A stretch of DNA of 18,715 nucleotides from an uncultured bacterium (GTDB lineage: Bacteria > Bacillota > Clostridia > TANB77 > CAG-508): positions 1 to 18,715 of the forward strand of contig CAJMLO010000018.1 of assembly GCA_905214245.1 (NCBI GenBank), given 5' to 3'. Both the position numbers and the translations under genes were made by a program. Within the stretch, counting starts at the first letter, position 1. Each line of letters begins with the position of its first letter. Positions 1 through 7,735 of the stretch are shown here, one piece after another. Below the pieces are notes generated by a model. It saw only the letters and a list, made by a program, of their open reading frames with translations. It did not search any database and was not told the DNA's origin.

Positions 1-1372
1 CTTGAATTGTCATTCTTTCTCTTACAACTCTTTCAAGTCTTGTTAAACCAATTCTAAATTGATTTTGTAAAAGTTCTCCAACGCAACGAATACGTCTATT
101 TCCTAAGTGGTCAATGTCGTCAACTTTTCCAAGTCCATAATCTAGGTTTAATAAATAGCTAATAGAAGCAATTATATCTTCTGTTGTTACATGTTTTGGT
201 ATTAATTCTTCTATTCTTTCTTTTATAGCATCATGTAAATCTTTTTCTTCTGTAGTATCTACTATAGATTTTAAAACATCAAAATTTACATATTCTTTTA
301 TATGTAAGTCAGAAACATCAACTGTAGGTATATATTCATGAATGTTTACAGTTCCATTTCCTATAACTCTAACTCTTTTATCATCAACTTTAACATCAAC
401 GATATTAATTCCTGCATTCTGAATAGCCTCTGCAATATCTGCAGAAATAACGCTATCTTTTTCAGCTAAAACTTCGCCTGTTGTTGCATCCATGATATCA
501 TCATATGCTACTCTACCTGTAATTCTTGTAGCAAGACTTAATTTTTTGTTGAATTTGTATCTTCCAACTTTAGCTAAATCATATCTTCTTGGATCAAAGA
601 ATAATCCATTAAATAAATTTCTTGCAGCATCAACTGTTGGAAGTTCTCCAGGTCTTAATTTTTTATAAATTTCTATTAAAGCTTCTTCTTGAGTTTTAAT
701 AGGATCTTTTTGAATTGTTGCAGAAATTTTTGGATTTTCTCCAAACAATTCTGTTATCTGCTCATCTGTAATAACTCCAAGAGCTCTTAGTAAACAAGTT
801 ACTGGTATCTTTCTTGTTCTATCAACTCTTGCATAAAATACGTCATTTGCATCTGTTTCATATTCTATCCAAGCACCTCTAATTGGCATAACCGTTGATG
901 TATATATTTTTTTACCAGTTTTGTCATAGTCAAATGCATAATAGCATCCAGGTGAACGTACTAATTGGCTTACAACAACTCTCTCTGCACCATTTATAAC
1001 AAAAGTACCACTATCTGTCATAAGTGGGAAATCTCCAAGATAAATAACTTGCTCTTTTATCTCTCCTGTTTCACGATTTATAAGCCTTACCTTTACGTGT
1101 AATCTTGTAGAATATGTTGCATCTCTTTCTTTGGCTTCTTCTAGTGTGTATTTAGTTTTTTCTTCCATGTAATAATCTAGAAATTCAAGAACTAAATTTC
1201 CTGAATAATCGATAATTGGAGAAATATCTTTTAAAATCTCTCCTAGTCCTTCTTCTACGAACCAGTCGTAAGAATCTTTTTGGACTTGAATTAAATTTGG
1301 CATTTCGATTGAATCGCCGATTTTTGCAAAAGTCTTACGAGTACATTTCTCGTGTTTAATGTCTTTTACCAA
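1..1372 (-). CDS. rpoB: RNA polymerase beta subunit, N-terminal part (runs off left edge)
   Basis: This is the first 457 codons of the beta subunit of RNA polymerase, which forms half of the active-site cleft; the gene continues beyond position 1. The translation shows conserved beta-subunit stretches in the expected order: an N-terminal QKDSYDWFVEEGLGEIL block, then VINGAERVVVSQLVRSPG around residues 119-140 (the N-terminal rifampicin-cluster region), then GRYKFNKKL, and at the edge RIGLTRLERVVRERM. The window stops just before the main rifampicin-resistance cluster. I chose a TTG start at 1372-1370 because AGGGGTG lies 6-7 nt upstream of it. An in-frame GTG at 1381-1379 overlaps that ribosome binding site and is less likely. 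The gene has its own promoter and long leader. Its upstream neighbour is a surface-protein gene rather than rplL, which usually precedes rpoB closely. Confidence 0.97.
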   Translation of the reverse strand, partial: MVKDIKHEKCTRKTFAKIGDSIEMPNLIQVQKDSYDWFVEEGLGEILKDISPIIDYSGNLVLEFLDYYMEEKTKYTLEEAKERDATYSTRLHVKVRLINRETGEIKEQVIYLGDFPLMTDSGTFVINGAERVVVSQLVRSPGCYYAFDYDKTGKKIYTSTVMPIRGAWIEYETDANDVFYARVDRTRKIPVTCLLRALGVITDEQITELFGENPKISATIQKDPIKTQEEALIEIYKKLRPGELPTVDAARNLFNGLFFDPRRYDLAKVGRYKFNKKLSLATRITGRVAYDDIMDATTGEVLAEKDSVISADIAEAIQNAGINIVDVKVDDKRVRVIGNGTVNIHEYIPTVDVSDLHIKEYVNFDVLKSIVDTTEEKDLHDAIKERIEELIPKHVTTEDIIASISYLLNLDYGLGKVDDIDHLGNRRIRCVGELLQNQFRIGLTRLERVVRERMTIQ

Positions 1373-1715
1373 AAAAATCACCCCTAAATAAGATTAAGCA
1401 GAAAAAAATATATATTTATTAAAAAGAAGTCCTTCTTGCATATAAAATCTTATATACTAAAATATACAGTCGCCTGCTCTCTCACTATATATTTTTGCAA
1501 AAGAAAGTATATCAATTCCTCTTCTCTTTAAATTTACATAACTAAAGTAAAATAGCCGTAAAAAGCTAGGCTGGTAATCTCTCATTTTTTTACCAACTTA
1601 ACTTCTCTCATGTTACTATTATTTAAAAATTGTTAATATAGTTTAACACTCTTATATTAACCATCCTTCTTAATTTTTTCGGATATTTGTCCATTAAATC
1701 AAAATATCCAATACT
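1373..1715 (-). promoter_or_regulatory. Long structured 5' leader of rpoB
   Basis: About 340 nt separate the predicted transcription start (near 1715) from the rpoB start codon, and no convincing ORF lies between. Three hairpins of similar design are visible. One spans 1681-1709 (8-bp stem GGATATTT/AAATATCC, 13-nt loop). The second spans 1632-1661 (9-bp stem GTTAATATA/TATATTAAC, 12-nt loop). The third spans 1572-1595 (6-bp TGGTAA/TTACCA, 12-nt loop), beside an alternative short AGCC/GGCT stem at 1554-1572. The octamer ATGAGAGA (minus strand) occurs twice, at 1578-1585 and 1604-1611, and the related GTGAGAGA occurs once more further down. A weak AAGAA/TTCTT hairpin followed by U-rich sequence lies near 1422-1440. 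This could be a cis-regulatory leader analogous in position to the Lacto-rpoB motif, but I cannot match it to a known family. Confidence 0.5.
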
Positions 1716-1721
1716 ATGTCT

Positions 1722-1751
1722 ATTATACACTTTTTAATCTAGGCTTGTCAA
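1722..1751 (-). promoter_or_regulatory. Promoter of rpoB (sigma-A type)
   Basis: On the minus strand a perfect TTGACA (1751-1746) and a perfect TATAAT (1727-1722) are separated by 18 nt. Transcription would start near 1715 and read into the rpoB leader. It lies downstream of a strong terminator for the preceding surface-protein gene, so rpoB is probably an independent transcription unit here. Confidence 0.85.
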
Positions 1752-1822
1752 CCAATTTTATCTATTTTTTATTACTATTTTCTATTTTTTTATTTTTTAA
1801 TTTTTTTAGTAAAAATAATAAG

Positions 1823-1860
1823 AAAAAGAGATGAATTTCAAAGTCATTTCATCTCTTTTT
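1823..1860 (-). terminator. Rho-independent terminator of the Ig-like surface protein gene
   Basis: A perfect 13-bp inverted repeat (AAAAAGAGATGAA at 1823-1835 and its complement at 1848-1860) with a 12-nt loop lies 5 nt beyond the stop codon. On the minus strand the 3' arm ends in five U residues followed by further U-rich sequence. It insulates rpoB from upstream transcription. Confidence 0.85.
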
Positions 1861-1865
1861 TCTTA

Positions 1866-3113
1866 TTATATATCTTTTAAATCTCTATATTTTTTATAAA
1901 TTACAATTGAAACTGCTATCACTACTATAATACTAAGAGCAATTGTTATGTTTACACCTGTTTGTGGTATCTTTCCAGGTGCTGTTGTTTTGTCCTCATC
2001 TTTCTTACTATCATTTGCATTATTTTTATTATCATCTGTATTATTATTGTTTTTGTTGTTATCGCCTGTATTCTCTACAACCGTTACAGTACATGAAGCT
2101 TTTTTACTTCCATCTTGTGATGTAACTGTAATGATTGTTGAGCCTAATTTAATTGGAGTAATCTTTCCATTGTTATCAACTGTTGCAACCGTTTCATCAC
2201 TTGAACTCCACTTTACAATTTTATTTGTTGTATTAGCCGGACTAAAAGTTGGTATAAGTGTAAGTGTTTCACCTAGCGAAACATTTTTTGTGCTTGGTAG
2301 AGATATGCTATCTAGTGCTATCTCTGGTTTTAAATTATCTACAAGAATATATCCATATGCATTTCTTGTGTTATTACCTGCAAGATAAATCCACATATAA
2401 TATAATCCACTGTCAGGTGTATTTATTTTCTTTTCTGGATATCCATATCCAGAACTTGTAGAATTACCATGTCCATTCCAATAACTCCAGGCTTTCCAAT
2501 TTGATGTAGGAGCTTTTGTTGAAAGTAATGATTGTAAATCATTAAAGTTTCCATTTTTATTTTTTATTTCTTTATATTTGCTTATGATATTTTCATCAGT
2601 TATTTTCACATATTGATAATATGCTTTACTATTTTTTGCATTCCAAAAATTTATTTCAATTGTACTATCTTGATTACCACTTCCGAACTCTTTGCCATTG
2701 TTTATCACAGTATAATCTGTTAAATTTAAGTATGGTATTGATAGATCAACTGCAGAAGGCTGTAGTACAACTGTACTTGTAGTTTTATCCTTAATTGTGA
2801 TATAGCCAGTTTCTGTTGCAACAATTACATCTGTAAATTCTTCAGTTCCAGCAGTTATATCAATTGTTGCACTATTTTCTGTATATTCAGTAATTAAGTG
2901 CCAGTTGCTCACTTCTGTTGCTGCTGTTTTTGTAAATCCAAATTCATATTCATGTGACTTATCTAAATCTAAACCGGTAAATGTGAATTTTGCACTTCCA
3001 TTATTTGCATAAACTTCTTTTGAAACTTCAACTGCCGCATTAGAAAAGTTTGGTATCAAAAATAAAACCATGCTAATAAATAAAATCATCATCAAATATT
3101 TCGTTTTCCTCAT
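1866..3113 (-). CDS. Sortase-anchored surface protein with bacterial Ig-like (Big_2) domain
   Basis: This is a 415-residue secreted protein predicted to be attached to the cell wall. Residues 1-27 form a signal peptide (MRKTKY, a hydrophobic run, then a NAA-like cleavage region). Residues 28-264 are a region I do not recognise. It contains aromatic and Gly/Asn-rich stretches around residues 205-225. Residues about 265-346 resemble a BIG2 Ig-like domain, with the WSSSDETVATVD and GSTIITVTSQDG segments typical of that family. A 35-residue Asn/Asp/Lys-rich linker follows. The C-terminus has an IPQTG sorting motif at residues 382-386, a hydrophobic helix and a basic tail (YKKYRDLK), matching the LPxTG class of sortase signals with Ile in place of Leu. 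The ribosome binding site AAAGGAA fits the ATG start. No sortase gene is in the window. The ligand is unknown; an adhesin or wall-structure role is inference. Confidence 0.85.
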   Translation of the reverse strand: MRKTKYLMMILFISMVLFLIPNFSNAAVEVSKEVYANNGSAKFTFTGLDLDKSHEYEFGFTKTAATEVSNWHLITEYTENSATIDITAGTEEFTDVIVATETGYITIKDKTTSTVVLQPSAVDLSIPYLNLTDYTVINNGKEFGSGNQDSTIEINFWNAKNSKAYYQYVKITDENIISKYKEIKNKNGNFNDLQSLLSTKAPTSNWKAWSYWNGHGNSTSSGYGYPEKKINTPDSGLYYMWIYLAGNNTRNAYGYILVDNLKPEIALDSISLPSTKNVSLGETLTLIPTFSPANTTNKIVKWSSSDETVATVDNNGKITPIKLGSTIITVTSQDGSKKASCTVTVVENTGDNNKNNNNTDDNKNNANDSKKDEDKTTAPGKIPQTGVNITIALSIIVVIAVSIVIYKKYRDLKDI

Positions 3114-3164
3114 ATTTTAATTCCTTTCGTACATTTTATTAGATTTATAGTTAAATCCTTCATC

Positions 3165-3488
3165 CTATTCATCTATTTTTTTACCAAATATAGACTTTGC
3201 AATTCCACCAACTACTGGTAATTCTGGATCTTCCTCTTTACTTGCTTTTACAATTCCTATAACAATGCATACAATATATAGTCCATATACTATTGTAGTT
3301 AAAAATGGAATATGTACAGGAATTAGTCTATATAAAGCAAGAATTATCATATATCCTACTCCTATTACAATTGCTTGTGCTGCATGCATTTTTGTGTTTC
3401 TTGTATTATCCTTCATTCCATATAGTACTATAAGTCCTCCAATCCATGTAAATATATATGCTAAAATTGATTTTCCTTTTTCACTCAT
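3165..3488 (-). CDS. DUF4870-like small membrane protein
   Basis: This 107-residue protein has about three hydrophobic segments (roughly residues 8-24, 38-58 and 63-82). It carries the HAAQAI motif after a short polar stretch, which is typical of DUF4870/Tic20-like small membrane proteins whose function is unknown. The tail is charged and ends in KKIDE. The start is supported by AAAGGGG 9 nt upstream. It lies 17 nt downstream of the preceding minus-strand gene and 51 nt upstream of the surface-protein gene, with no terminator visible in either gap, so the three are probably cotranscribed. Family assignment comes from the overall pattern only. Confidence 0.75.
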   Translation of the reverse strand: MSEKGKSILAYIFTWIGGLIVLYGMKDNTRNTKMHAAQAIVIGVGYMIILALYRLIPVHIPFLTTIVYGLYIVCIVIGIVKASKEEDPELPVVGGIAKSIFGKKIDE

Positions 3489-3505
3489 AATTATTTTCCC
3501 CTTTC

Positions 3506-4015
3506 TTAAAAGCCAACTACTGCTCCTTTTTGAATTCTATACTTTTCAACTTGAATTTTATCATTGTTTACATTGCAAATCATATAAATTTCATATTCAT
3601 CTTTGTCGTCTGTATAAACAATTGTTGCCATTAATTTATTGTTTGAATATCCATTTATAGTTGCTCTTCTAAAAATCATAGTCTGCATCTTATCAAGTTT
3701 TGAATCATTTTGCATCTTTTCAGTCACTTCCGCACTAAACTCAGGCATAGGATTCTTATTAAATATATTGCTCGCATAATTTTTTAGCAGTGCTTTTACA
3801 GATTCTTCTGTATAATTAGGATTACTATTTAAAAATGTCTGCAATTGTTTCTTTTCAAAACTTCCTTGAATTCCTGAGTTTATGTCTGATTGACTTATTC
3901 CTGTTCCTTTTAATATATGTTGTGTAGCTCTTTCTCTAAGATTAGCCATTTTAACTGCTACAAAAACAAATCCAGCAAATATTGCTATAAATATAAGTAC
4001 AAAAACAAATCCCAT
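3506..4015 (-). CDS. Single-pass membrane protein of unknown function, possible Tim44/NTF2-like C-terminal domain
   Basis: This is a 169-residue protein. I chose the ATG at 4015 because a strong AAAGGGGGTG ribosome binding site lies just upstream; an in-frame ATG 9 codons earlier (4042) would place that site inside the gene. Residues 1-21 form one membrane helix (MGFVFVLIFIAIFAGFVFVAV). The rest is soluble and mixed alpha/beta. An ISQSDINSGIQGSFEKKQ segment is followed by helical LKNYASNIFNKN and a C-terminal part rich in beta strands. The layout recalls Tim44-like/NTF2-like proteins, but I do not recognise specific motifs, so the function is open. It is the first gene of a likely three-gene unit with the DUF4870-like and Ig-like surface genes. 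Confidence 0.75.
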   Translation of the reverse strand: MGFVFVLIFIAIFAGFVFVAVKMANLRERATQHILKGTGISQSDINSGIQGSFEKKQLQTFLNSNPNYTEESVKALLKNYASNIFNKNPMPEFSAEVTEKMQNDSKLDKMQTMIFRRATINGYSNNKLMATIVYTDDKDEYEIYMICNVNNDKIQVEKYRIQKGAVVGF

Positions 4016-4088
4016 AATTTCACCCCCTTTATTTGTATACAAAATCTTTAAAACTTACTTTTTCAATATGTAAATAATTTTTTCTATC

Positions 4089-4134
4089 AAAAAAAAAAGA
4101 CAGAATTAAACCATTTTAAGCTTTATTTCTGTCT
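4089..4134 (-). terminator. Rho-independent terminator of the 41-codon mini-gene
   Basis: On the minus strand, AGACAGAA (4134-4127) pairs with TTCTGTCT (4105-4098) around a roughly 21-nt loop. It is followed at once by a run of ten T residues (4098-4089). The stop codon of the small ORF lies inside the loop, so the ORF and the terminator overlap. Confidence 0.75.
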
Positions 4135-4241
4135 CTTAAACTATCATAAATAAAGGCAACTTTAATGCCTCTGTTTAAATTATTTTTTCTAAATGTACCT
4201 ATGCATATGTGTACTCCTGCAACGGTTTTAGCATTTTTCAT
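4116..4241 (-). CDS. Candidate 41-residue basic small protein, unknown function
   Basis: This is a short ORF with all the parts of a complete gene: a consensus promoter at 4305-4277, AAAGGAG at 4260-4254 (12 nt before the ATG, slightly long), 41 codons ending in TAA, and a strong terminator that overlaps the stop. The encoded peptide begins MKNAKTVAGVHICIGTF and ends in SLRDRNKA. It has nine Lys/Arg against two Asp, one Cys, and no clear membrane helix. I do not recognise a family. It lies between the leftward membrane-protein cluster and the rightward COG2426 gene. The alternatives are a small regulatory RNA of about 180 nt whose ORF is incidental, or the remnant of a longer gene. Confidence 0.45.
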   Translation of the reverse strand: MKNAKTVAGVHICIGTFRKNNLNRGIKVAFIYDSLRDRNKA

Positions 4242-4276
4242 TTCTTTTGTATACTCCTTTTTTATTTTACAAGATA

Positions 4277-4305
4277 ATTCTATCAATTAGCACTTAAAAT
4301 GTCAA
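4277..4305 (-). promoter_or_regulatory. Promoter of the 41-codon mini-gene
   Basis: On the minus strand TTGACA (4305-4300) and TAGAAT (4282-4277) are separated by exactly 17 nt. Predicted start is near 4270, giving a transcript of about 180 nt ending at the U-tract near 4089 and a 5' UTR of about 30 nt. Confidence 0.75.
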
Positions 4306-4324
4306 TAAAATTTGTTACAATTTC

Positions 4325-4353
4325 TTGCTTTTGTTATATATATATAGTAAAAT
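4325..4353 (+). promoter_or_regulatory. Possible promoter of the COG2426-type gene
   Basis: TTGCTT (4325-4330) and TAAAAT (4348-4353) are separated by 17 nt, upstream of the plus-strand gene. The region is very AT-rich, and an alternative TTGTTA/TATATA pairing overlaps it, so the exact boxes are uncertain. It is back to back with the mini-gene promoter. Confidence 0.45.
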
Positions 4354-4394
4354 TAATACCATTATATAAATGTAAAAAGAAAGGAATTTTATTT

Positions 4395-4886
4395 ATGTTA
4401 AAAAAATATTTGTTAGTATTCTTTGTATCAATGGTACCACTTATAGAGTTGAGAGGAGCAATACCAATTGGACTAAGCAATTTTCTAGGTGATCCACTTC
4501 CAGTACTTCCATTGTATATAGCATGCATTATAGGAAATATGCTTCCTGTTCCAATTATATTCTTTTTTGCAAGAAAAGTATTAGAATGGGGTGCTGATAA
4601 AAAATTTATAGGAAAGTTTTTTACATTCTGTTTAGAAAAAGGAAAAAAAGGTGGAGAAGCTTTGCAAGCAAAAGCTGGAAAAGGATTATATGTAGCCTTA
4701 TTTTTATTTGTAGGTATTCCTCTTCCTGGTACAGGAGCATGGACTGGTACACTTGCTGCAAGCTTTTTAGATATGGATTTTAAAAAGAGCGTTATTGCTG
4801 TTATGGCAGGTGTTATCTTAGCAGGAATAATTATGGGACTTGCTTCACTTGGTGTATTTGGAGCAGTAGGTGCAATGTTTAGTTAA
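4395..4886 (+). CDS. Small multidrug export family membrane protein (COG2426 / PF06695 type)
   Basis: This 163-residue integral membrane protein has an N-terminal MVPLIELRGAIPIGL segment that is diagnostic of the Sm_multidrug_ex family (COG2426). Several more hydrophobic helices follow, as do GIPLPGTGAWTGTLAA and a C-terminal Gly/Ala-rich helix pair. The family is named for putative small-drug export, but the transported compound has not been firmly established. I chose the ATG at 4395, which has AAAGGAA 10 nt upstream. A longer in-frame reading from 4299 would begin upstream of the likely promoter and adds an atypical tail. The gene is a single unit ended by a bidirectional terminator shared with the convergent kinase gene. 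Confidence 0.85.
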   Translation: MLKKYLLVFFVSMVPLIELRGAIPIGLSNFLGDPLPVLPLYIACIIGNMLPVPIIFFFARKVLEWGADKKFIGKFFTFCLEKGKKGGEALQAKAGKGLYVALFLFVGIPLPGTGAWTGTLAASFLDMDFKKSVIAVMAGVILAGIIMGLASLGVFGAVGAMFS

Positions 4887-4907
4887 AGATTATAACTTTC
4901 ATAGAAG

Positions 4908-4945
4908 AAAAAAGATTTTAGTATTTTTTTACTAAAATCTTTTTT
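4908..4945. terminator. Bidirectional terminator between convergent genes
   Basis: A perfect 16-bp inverted repeat (AAAAAAGATTTTAGTA at 4908-4923, complement at 4930-4945) has a 6-nt loop of T residues. The arms begin and end in A6/T6 runs, so it can act on both strands. It serves the plus-strand exporter gene and the minus-strand histidine kinase gene, whose stop is 3 nt away. Confidence 0.9.
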
Positions 4946-4948
4946 CTT

Positions 4949-6991
4949 TTATGAATTTACCTGTTCAATCTTATTTTCTTTTAATTCATCAAATACAATT
5001 GTTATTTTGAACAAATCTCCATCTAAATAAATGTTAAATTCTCCGCCTTGCAAATTTGTTAGGCTATTTGCAATTGAAAGCCCAAGACCACTTCCTTCTG
5101 TATTTCTTGAGCTATCTCCTCTTACAAATCTTTGCATTAATTCATCAACACTAATATTTAATTTTTGACTTGATATATTCTTTATTTTAATAATTACTTT
5201 GCCCTTCTCCTTTAATATATCTGTATACACCCTTGTATTTTTCATTGCATATTTTGATACATTAGAATACATATTTTCTAAAACTCTATACATATATCTA
5301 CTATCTGCTTTTATATACGCAGGTTCATTTGTATATGTAATTATTTCTTCTAAGCCATTTGCTTTATATTTATCATCAAATTCTGCTGACACTTGTTTTA
5401 TCAATTCATTCACTTCTAATTTTTCCATATCAAGTTTAATATTTCCTGATGACGCTTTAGAAGCTTCAACCAAATCATCTGTTAATTTTTTTAATCTTTG
5501 TGATTTACTATCAAGTATTCCTATATATTCTTGTGCTTTTTCATTTTTTATATCTTCCTTCTTAAGCAGATCTACATAATTTATTATTGATGTTAGAGGT
5601 GTCTTTATATCGTGAGATACATTAGTTATAAGCTCAGTTTTAAGTCTTTCGCTTTTCATCTTTTCATTTATTGCATTTTCAAGTCCACCTGCAATGTCAT
5701 TTAATTGATGTACTACCTTTTTTTCTTTTCCTTTATATTCATTTTCATTCATGTTGATGTCATTATTACCATTATACATTTTTTCGATTGCTTTAAATAT
5801 ATTTTCATAAGATATACATTTTTTTAATATAAATATAAAACTTGCTGCATACAAAGCTAAAAGCATAACGAATGACAAAAATGAATGTTTAAAAGAATAG
5901 TCAAATATCAGCCAATTTACAATAACAAAGCTTGCAAAAATTATTCCTATTTTTAAAGACACTTTCATATTATCAAATATAAGTTTAATTTTTTCAAGTA
6001 TCCAATGAAGAAGTGTTGTTTCCCAAAACTTATGTGCCTTTATTCTCTTTATAGTTGTTTCAAACATTATTATCATACCCACATAAATTGAAAGTAAGAC
6101 AAGTGCAAAAAATATTAAAGATAATATTGAAGAAACGCTATTTGCTATATTTAAAAATAAACCACATAAGCTAAACATAGCAAAAAAAGTAAATGCAATT
6201 ACAAGTTCAAAATGTACTTTATCTAGAAAATTTAGTGTTATTTCTTTGCTTCCCTTTTTCTTTCCAATTCCAATAAAAACAATTGGCAGCATTGCAAGAA
6301 GTACAATCGTATTAAATGGAATTATAAATACTGCTACATCCTTTAATCCTTTGATAATAGATACAGCCAATTTTTCACGTAAAAACACATCAAAATATGG
6401 AAGTCCATCCATTATTGCGGTATATACAGTATATCTATTTGATTTTAATATATCTTTAAAAAAATACTGTCTGCTGCTTAATTCTAAATTCATTTTTTCA
6501 ACAGAAGTTTCAACATTATTATTTTCATATGACCAATTATATATATTTGCCTTTATTTCTTCTATATATGAATCAATTGAAACCTCTGACACACTATAAT
6601 CTATGTTTGTATATACCCTGTTTTCTTTATTATCTACTATCAAATAAACAAAGTTTTCCTCTGCTTGTTTGCTGTATAATGTAATTGGCTCATTTTGGTA
6701 ATTCATAGTTTTTATGTTATAATAATTATAATAATCAGCAAAATCAGATGGCATGTCATCCACTGTAACACTTGTATTTGATTTTTTTTCAATTTCAATT
6801 AATTTATTTAATTCATCAGATATTCTTTCAAAATATTGGTCAGAAAAACAAGTAGACGAATAATAATCTTTTCCATCAATTTTTCCAGAATCAAAAACAG
6901 CTGCAACACTCATAAGAGATGCAAGCAGTATCACAATAAGTATCGGTGCTAGCACATATGATATATCTTTTGCAATTCTTGTCCAATGCAT
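4949..6991 (-). CDS. Membrane sensor histidine kinase
   Basis: This 680-residue kinase partners the response regulator encoded just upstream. Residues 10-33 form the first membrane helix. Residues of about 34-218 form an extracytoplasmic sensing region. Five more helices follow at about 219-243, 258-280, 287-309, 347-367 and 370-391, so the protein has about six membrane passes rather than the usual two. A linker (about 393-450) precedes the HisKA dimerisation segment NVSHDIKTPLTS with phospho-acceptor His460. The ATP-binding domain has an N box (LENMYSNVSKYA, Asn573 and Asn577) and a G box (GSGLGLSIANSL near 633-644). The ATG is 12 nt from the regulator gene, and its ribosome binding site AAAGGAG overlaps the regulator stop codon, so the two are translationally coupled. 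The signal is unknown. No transporter or resistance gene in the operon points to it. Confidence 0.93.
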   Translation of the reverse strand: MHWTRIAKDISYVLAPILIVILLASLMSVAAVFDSGKIDGKDYYSSTCFSDQYFERISDELNKLIEIEKKSNTSVTVDDMPSDFADYYNYYNIKTMNYQNEPITLYSKQAEENFVYLIVDNKENRVYTNIDYSVSEVSIDSYIEEIKANIYNWSYENNNVETSVEKMNLELSSRQYFFKDILKSNRYTVYTAIMDGLPYFDVFLREKLAVSIIKGLKDVAVFIIPFNTIVLLAMLPIVFIGIGKKKGSKEITLNFLDKVHFELVIAFTFFAMFSLCGLFLNIANSVSSILSLIFFALVLLSIYVGMIIMFETTIKRIKAHKFWETTLLHWILEKIKLIFDNMKVSLKIGIIFASFVIVNWLIFDYSFKHSFLSFVMLLALYAASFIFILKKCISYENIFKAIEKMYNGNNDINMNENEYKGKEKKVVHQLNDIAGGLENAINEKMKSERLKTELITNVSHDIKTPLTSIINYVDLLKKEDIKNEKAQEYIGILDSKSQRLKKLTDDLVEASKASSGNIKLDMEKLEVNELIKQVSAEFDDKYKANGLEEIITYTNEPAYIKADSRYMYRVLENMYSNVSKYAMKNTRVYTDILKEKGKVIIKIKNISSQKLNISVDELMQRFVRGDSSRNTEGSGLGLSIANSLTNLQGGEFNIYLDGDLFKITIVFDELKENKIEQVNS

Positions 6992-7003
6992 ACAATCACT
7001 CCT

Positions 7004-7705
7004 TTAATCAAATTTCTCTATTTTATATCCTATACCCCATATCACTTTTAAATATTTAGGTTCTCTTGGATTAATTTCTATTTTTTCTCTTATATGTCTT
7101 ATATGTACAGCTATAATATTCTCAGCCCCATAGCATTCCTCTTCCCAAACATTTTTATAAATTTGCTCTATAGAATACACATTTCCCTTATTTTTTGTCA
7201 AAAATTTTAAAATATTATATTCAGTTGGAGTAAGCTTAACCTCATTGCCATCTACTGTAACAATTTTTGTTTCATCATTTATATAAAGTCCGCCTGAATG
7301 GTATACATTTTTTTCATCCTTTTGTGCAATTGATCCAAGATGAGTATATCTTCTTATCTGCGAATTAACTCTTGCAATTAGTTCTAATGGATTAAATGGC
7401 TTTGTAACATAATCATCAGCTCCACAATTTAATCCCTCTATTTTATCATAATCCTCAGATTTTGCAGAAAGCATAATAATTGGAATTGCCAAGTCTTTTC
7501 TTATTGTATTTGCAGTTTCAATTCCATCCATTTCTGGCATCATAATATCTAAAATAATTAAATGAATATCTTTATTTTCTTTTAATATCTCCAAAGCTTG
7601 CTTTCCATTATATGCTTTTAAAATATTATATCCTTCTTTATTCAAATAAATTTCTATAGCTTTTACGATTTCTTTGTCATCATCTACTACCAAAACGTTA
7701 TACAT
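7004..7705 (-). CDS. OmpR/PhoB-family response regulator
   Basis: This 233-residue DNA-binding response regulator has an N-terminal receiver domain (about 1-120) with the acidic triad DDD at 8-10, phospho-acceptor Asp53 in LIILDIMMPEMDG, Ser80 and Lys102 (YVTKPF). All switch residues are present. The C-terminal winged-helix domain (about 135-233) contains LTPTEYNILKFL and the recognition-helix segment NIIAVHIRHIREKIE, ending with WGIGYKIEK. It is first in a two-gene operon with the sensor kinase. The ribosome binding site is weak at the chosen ATG: a GAGAGGGG run lies about 15 nt upstream. The starts between that run and the ATG run into stops, so translation may be modest. The target genes are not evident from this window. 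Confidence 0.95.
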   Translation of the reverse strand: MYNVLVVDDDKEIVKAIEIYLNKEGYNILKAYNGKQALEILKENKDIHLIILDIMMPEMDGIETANTIRKDLAIPIIMLSAKSEDYDKIEGLNCGADDYVTKPFNPLELIARVNSQIRRYTHLGSIAQKDEKNVYHSGGLYINDETKIVTVDGNEVKLTPTEYNILKFLTKNKGNVYSIEQIYKNVWEEECYGAENIIAVHIRHIREKIEINPREPKYLKVIWGIGYKIEKFD

Positions 7706-7735
7706 CTTTAATACACAACCCCTCTCTACTTAGTT

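Noticed and set aside
1379..1381. GTG start for rpoB
   Set aside because: It overlaps the AGGGGTG ribosome binding site; the TTG at 1372-1370 has proper spacing.
1948..2388. Plus-strand open frame of 146 codons inside the surface-protein gene
   Set aside because: It is antisense to a well-supported gene, has a Leu/Ser/Val composition expected from the complementary strand, and lacks a ribosome binding site.
4299..4394. N-terminal extension of the COG2426-type protein
   Set aside because: The extra 32 codons have no ribosome binding site, overlap both back-to-back promoters and are not typical of the family.
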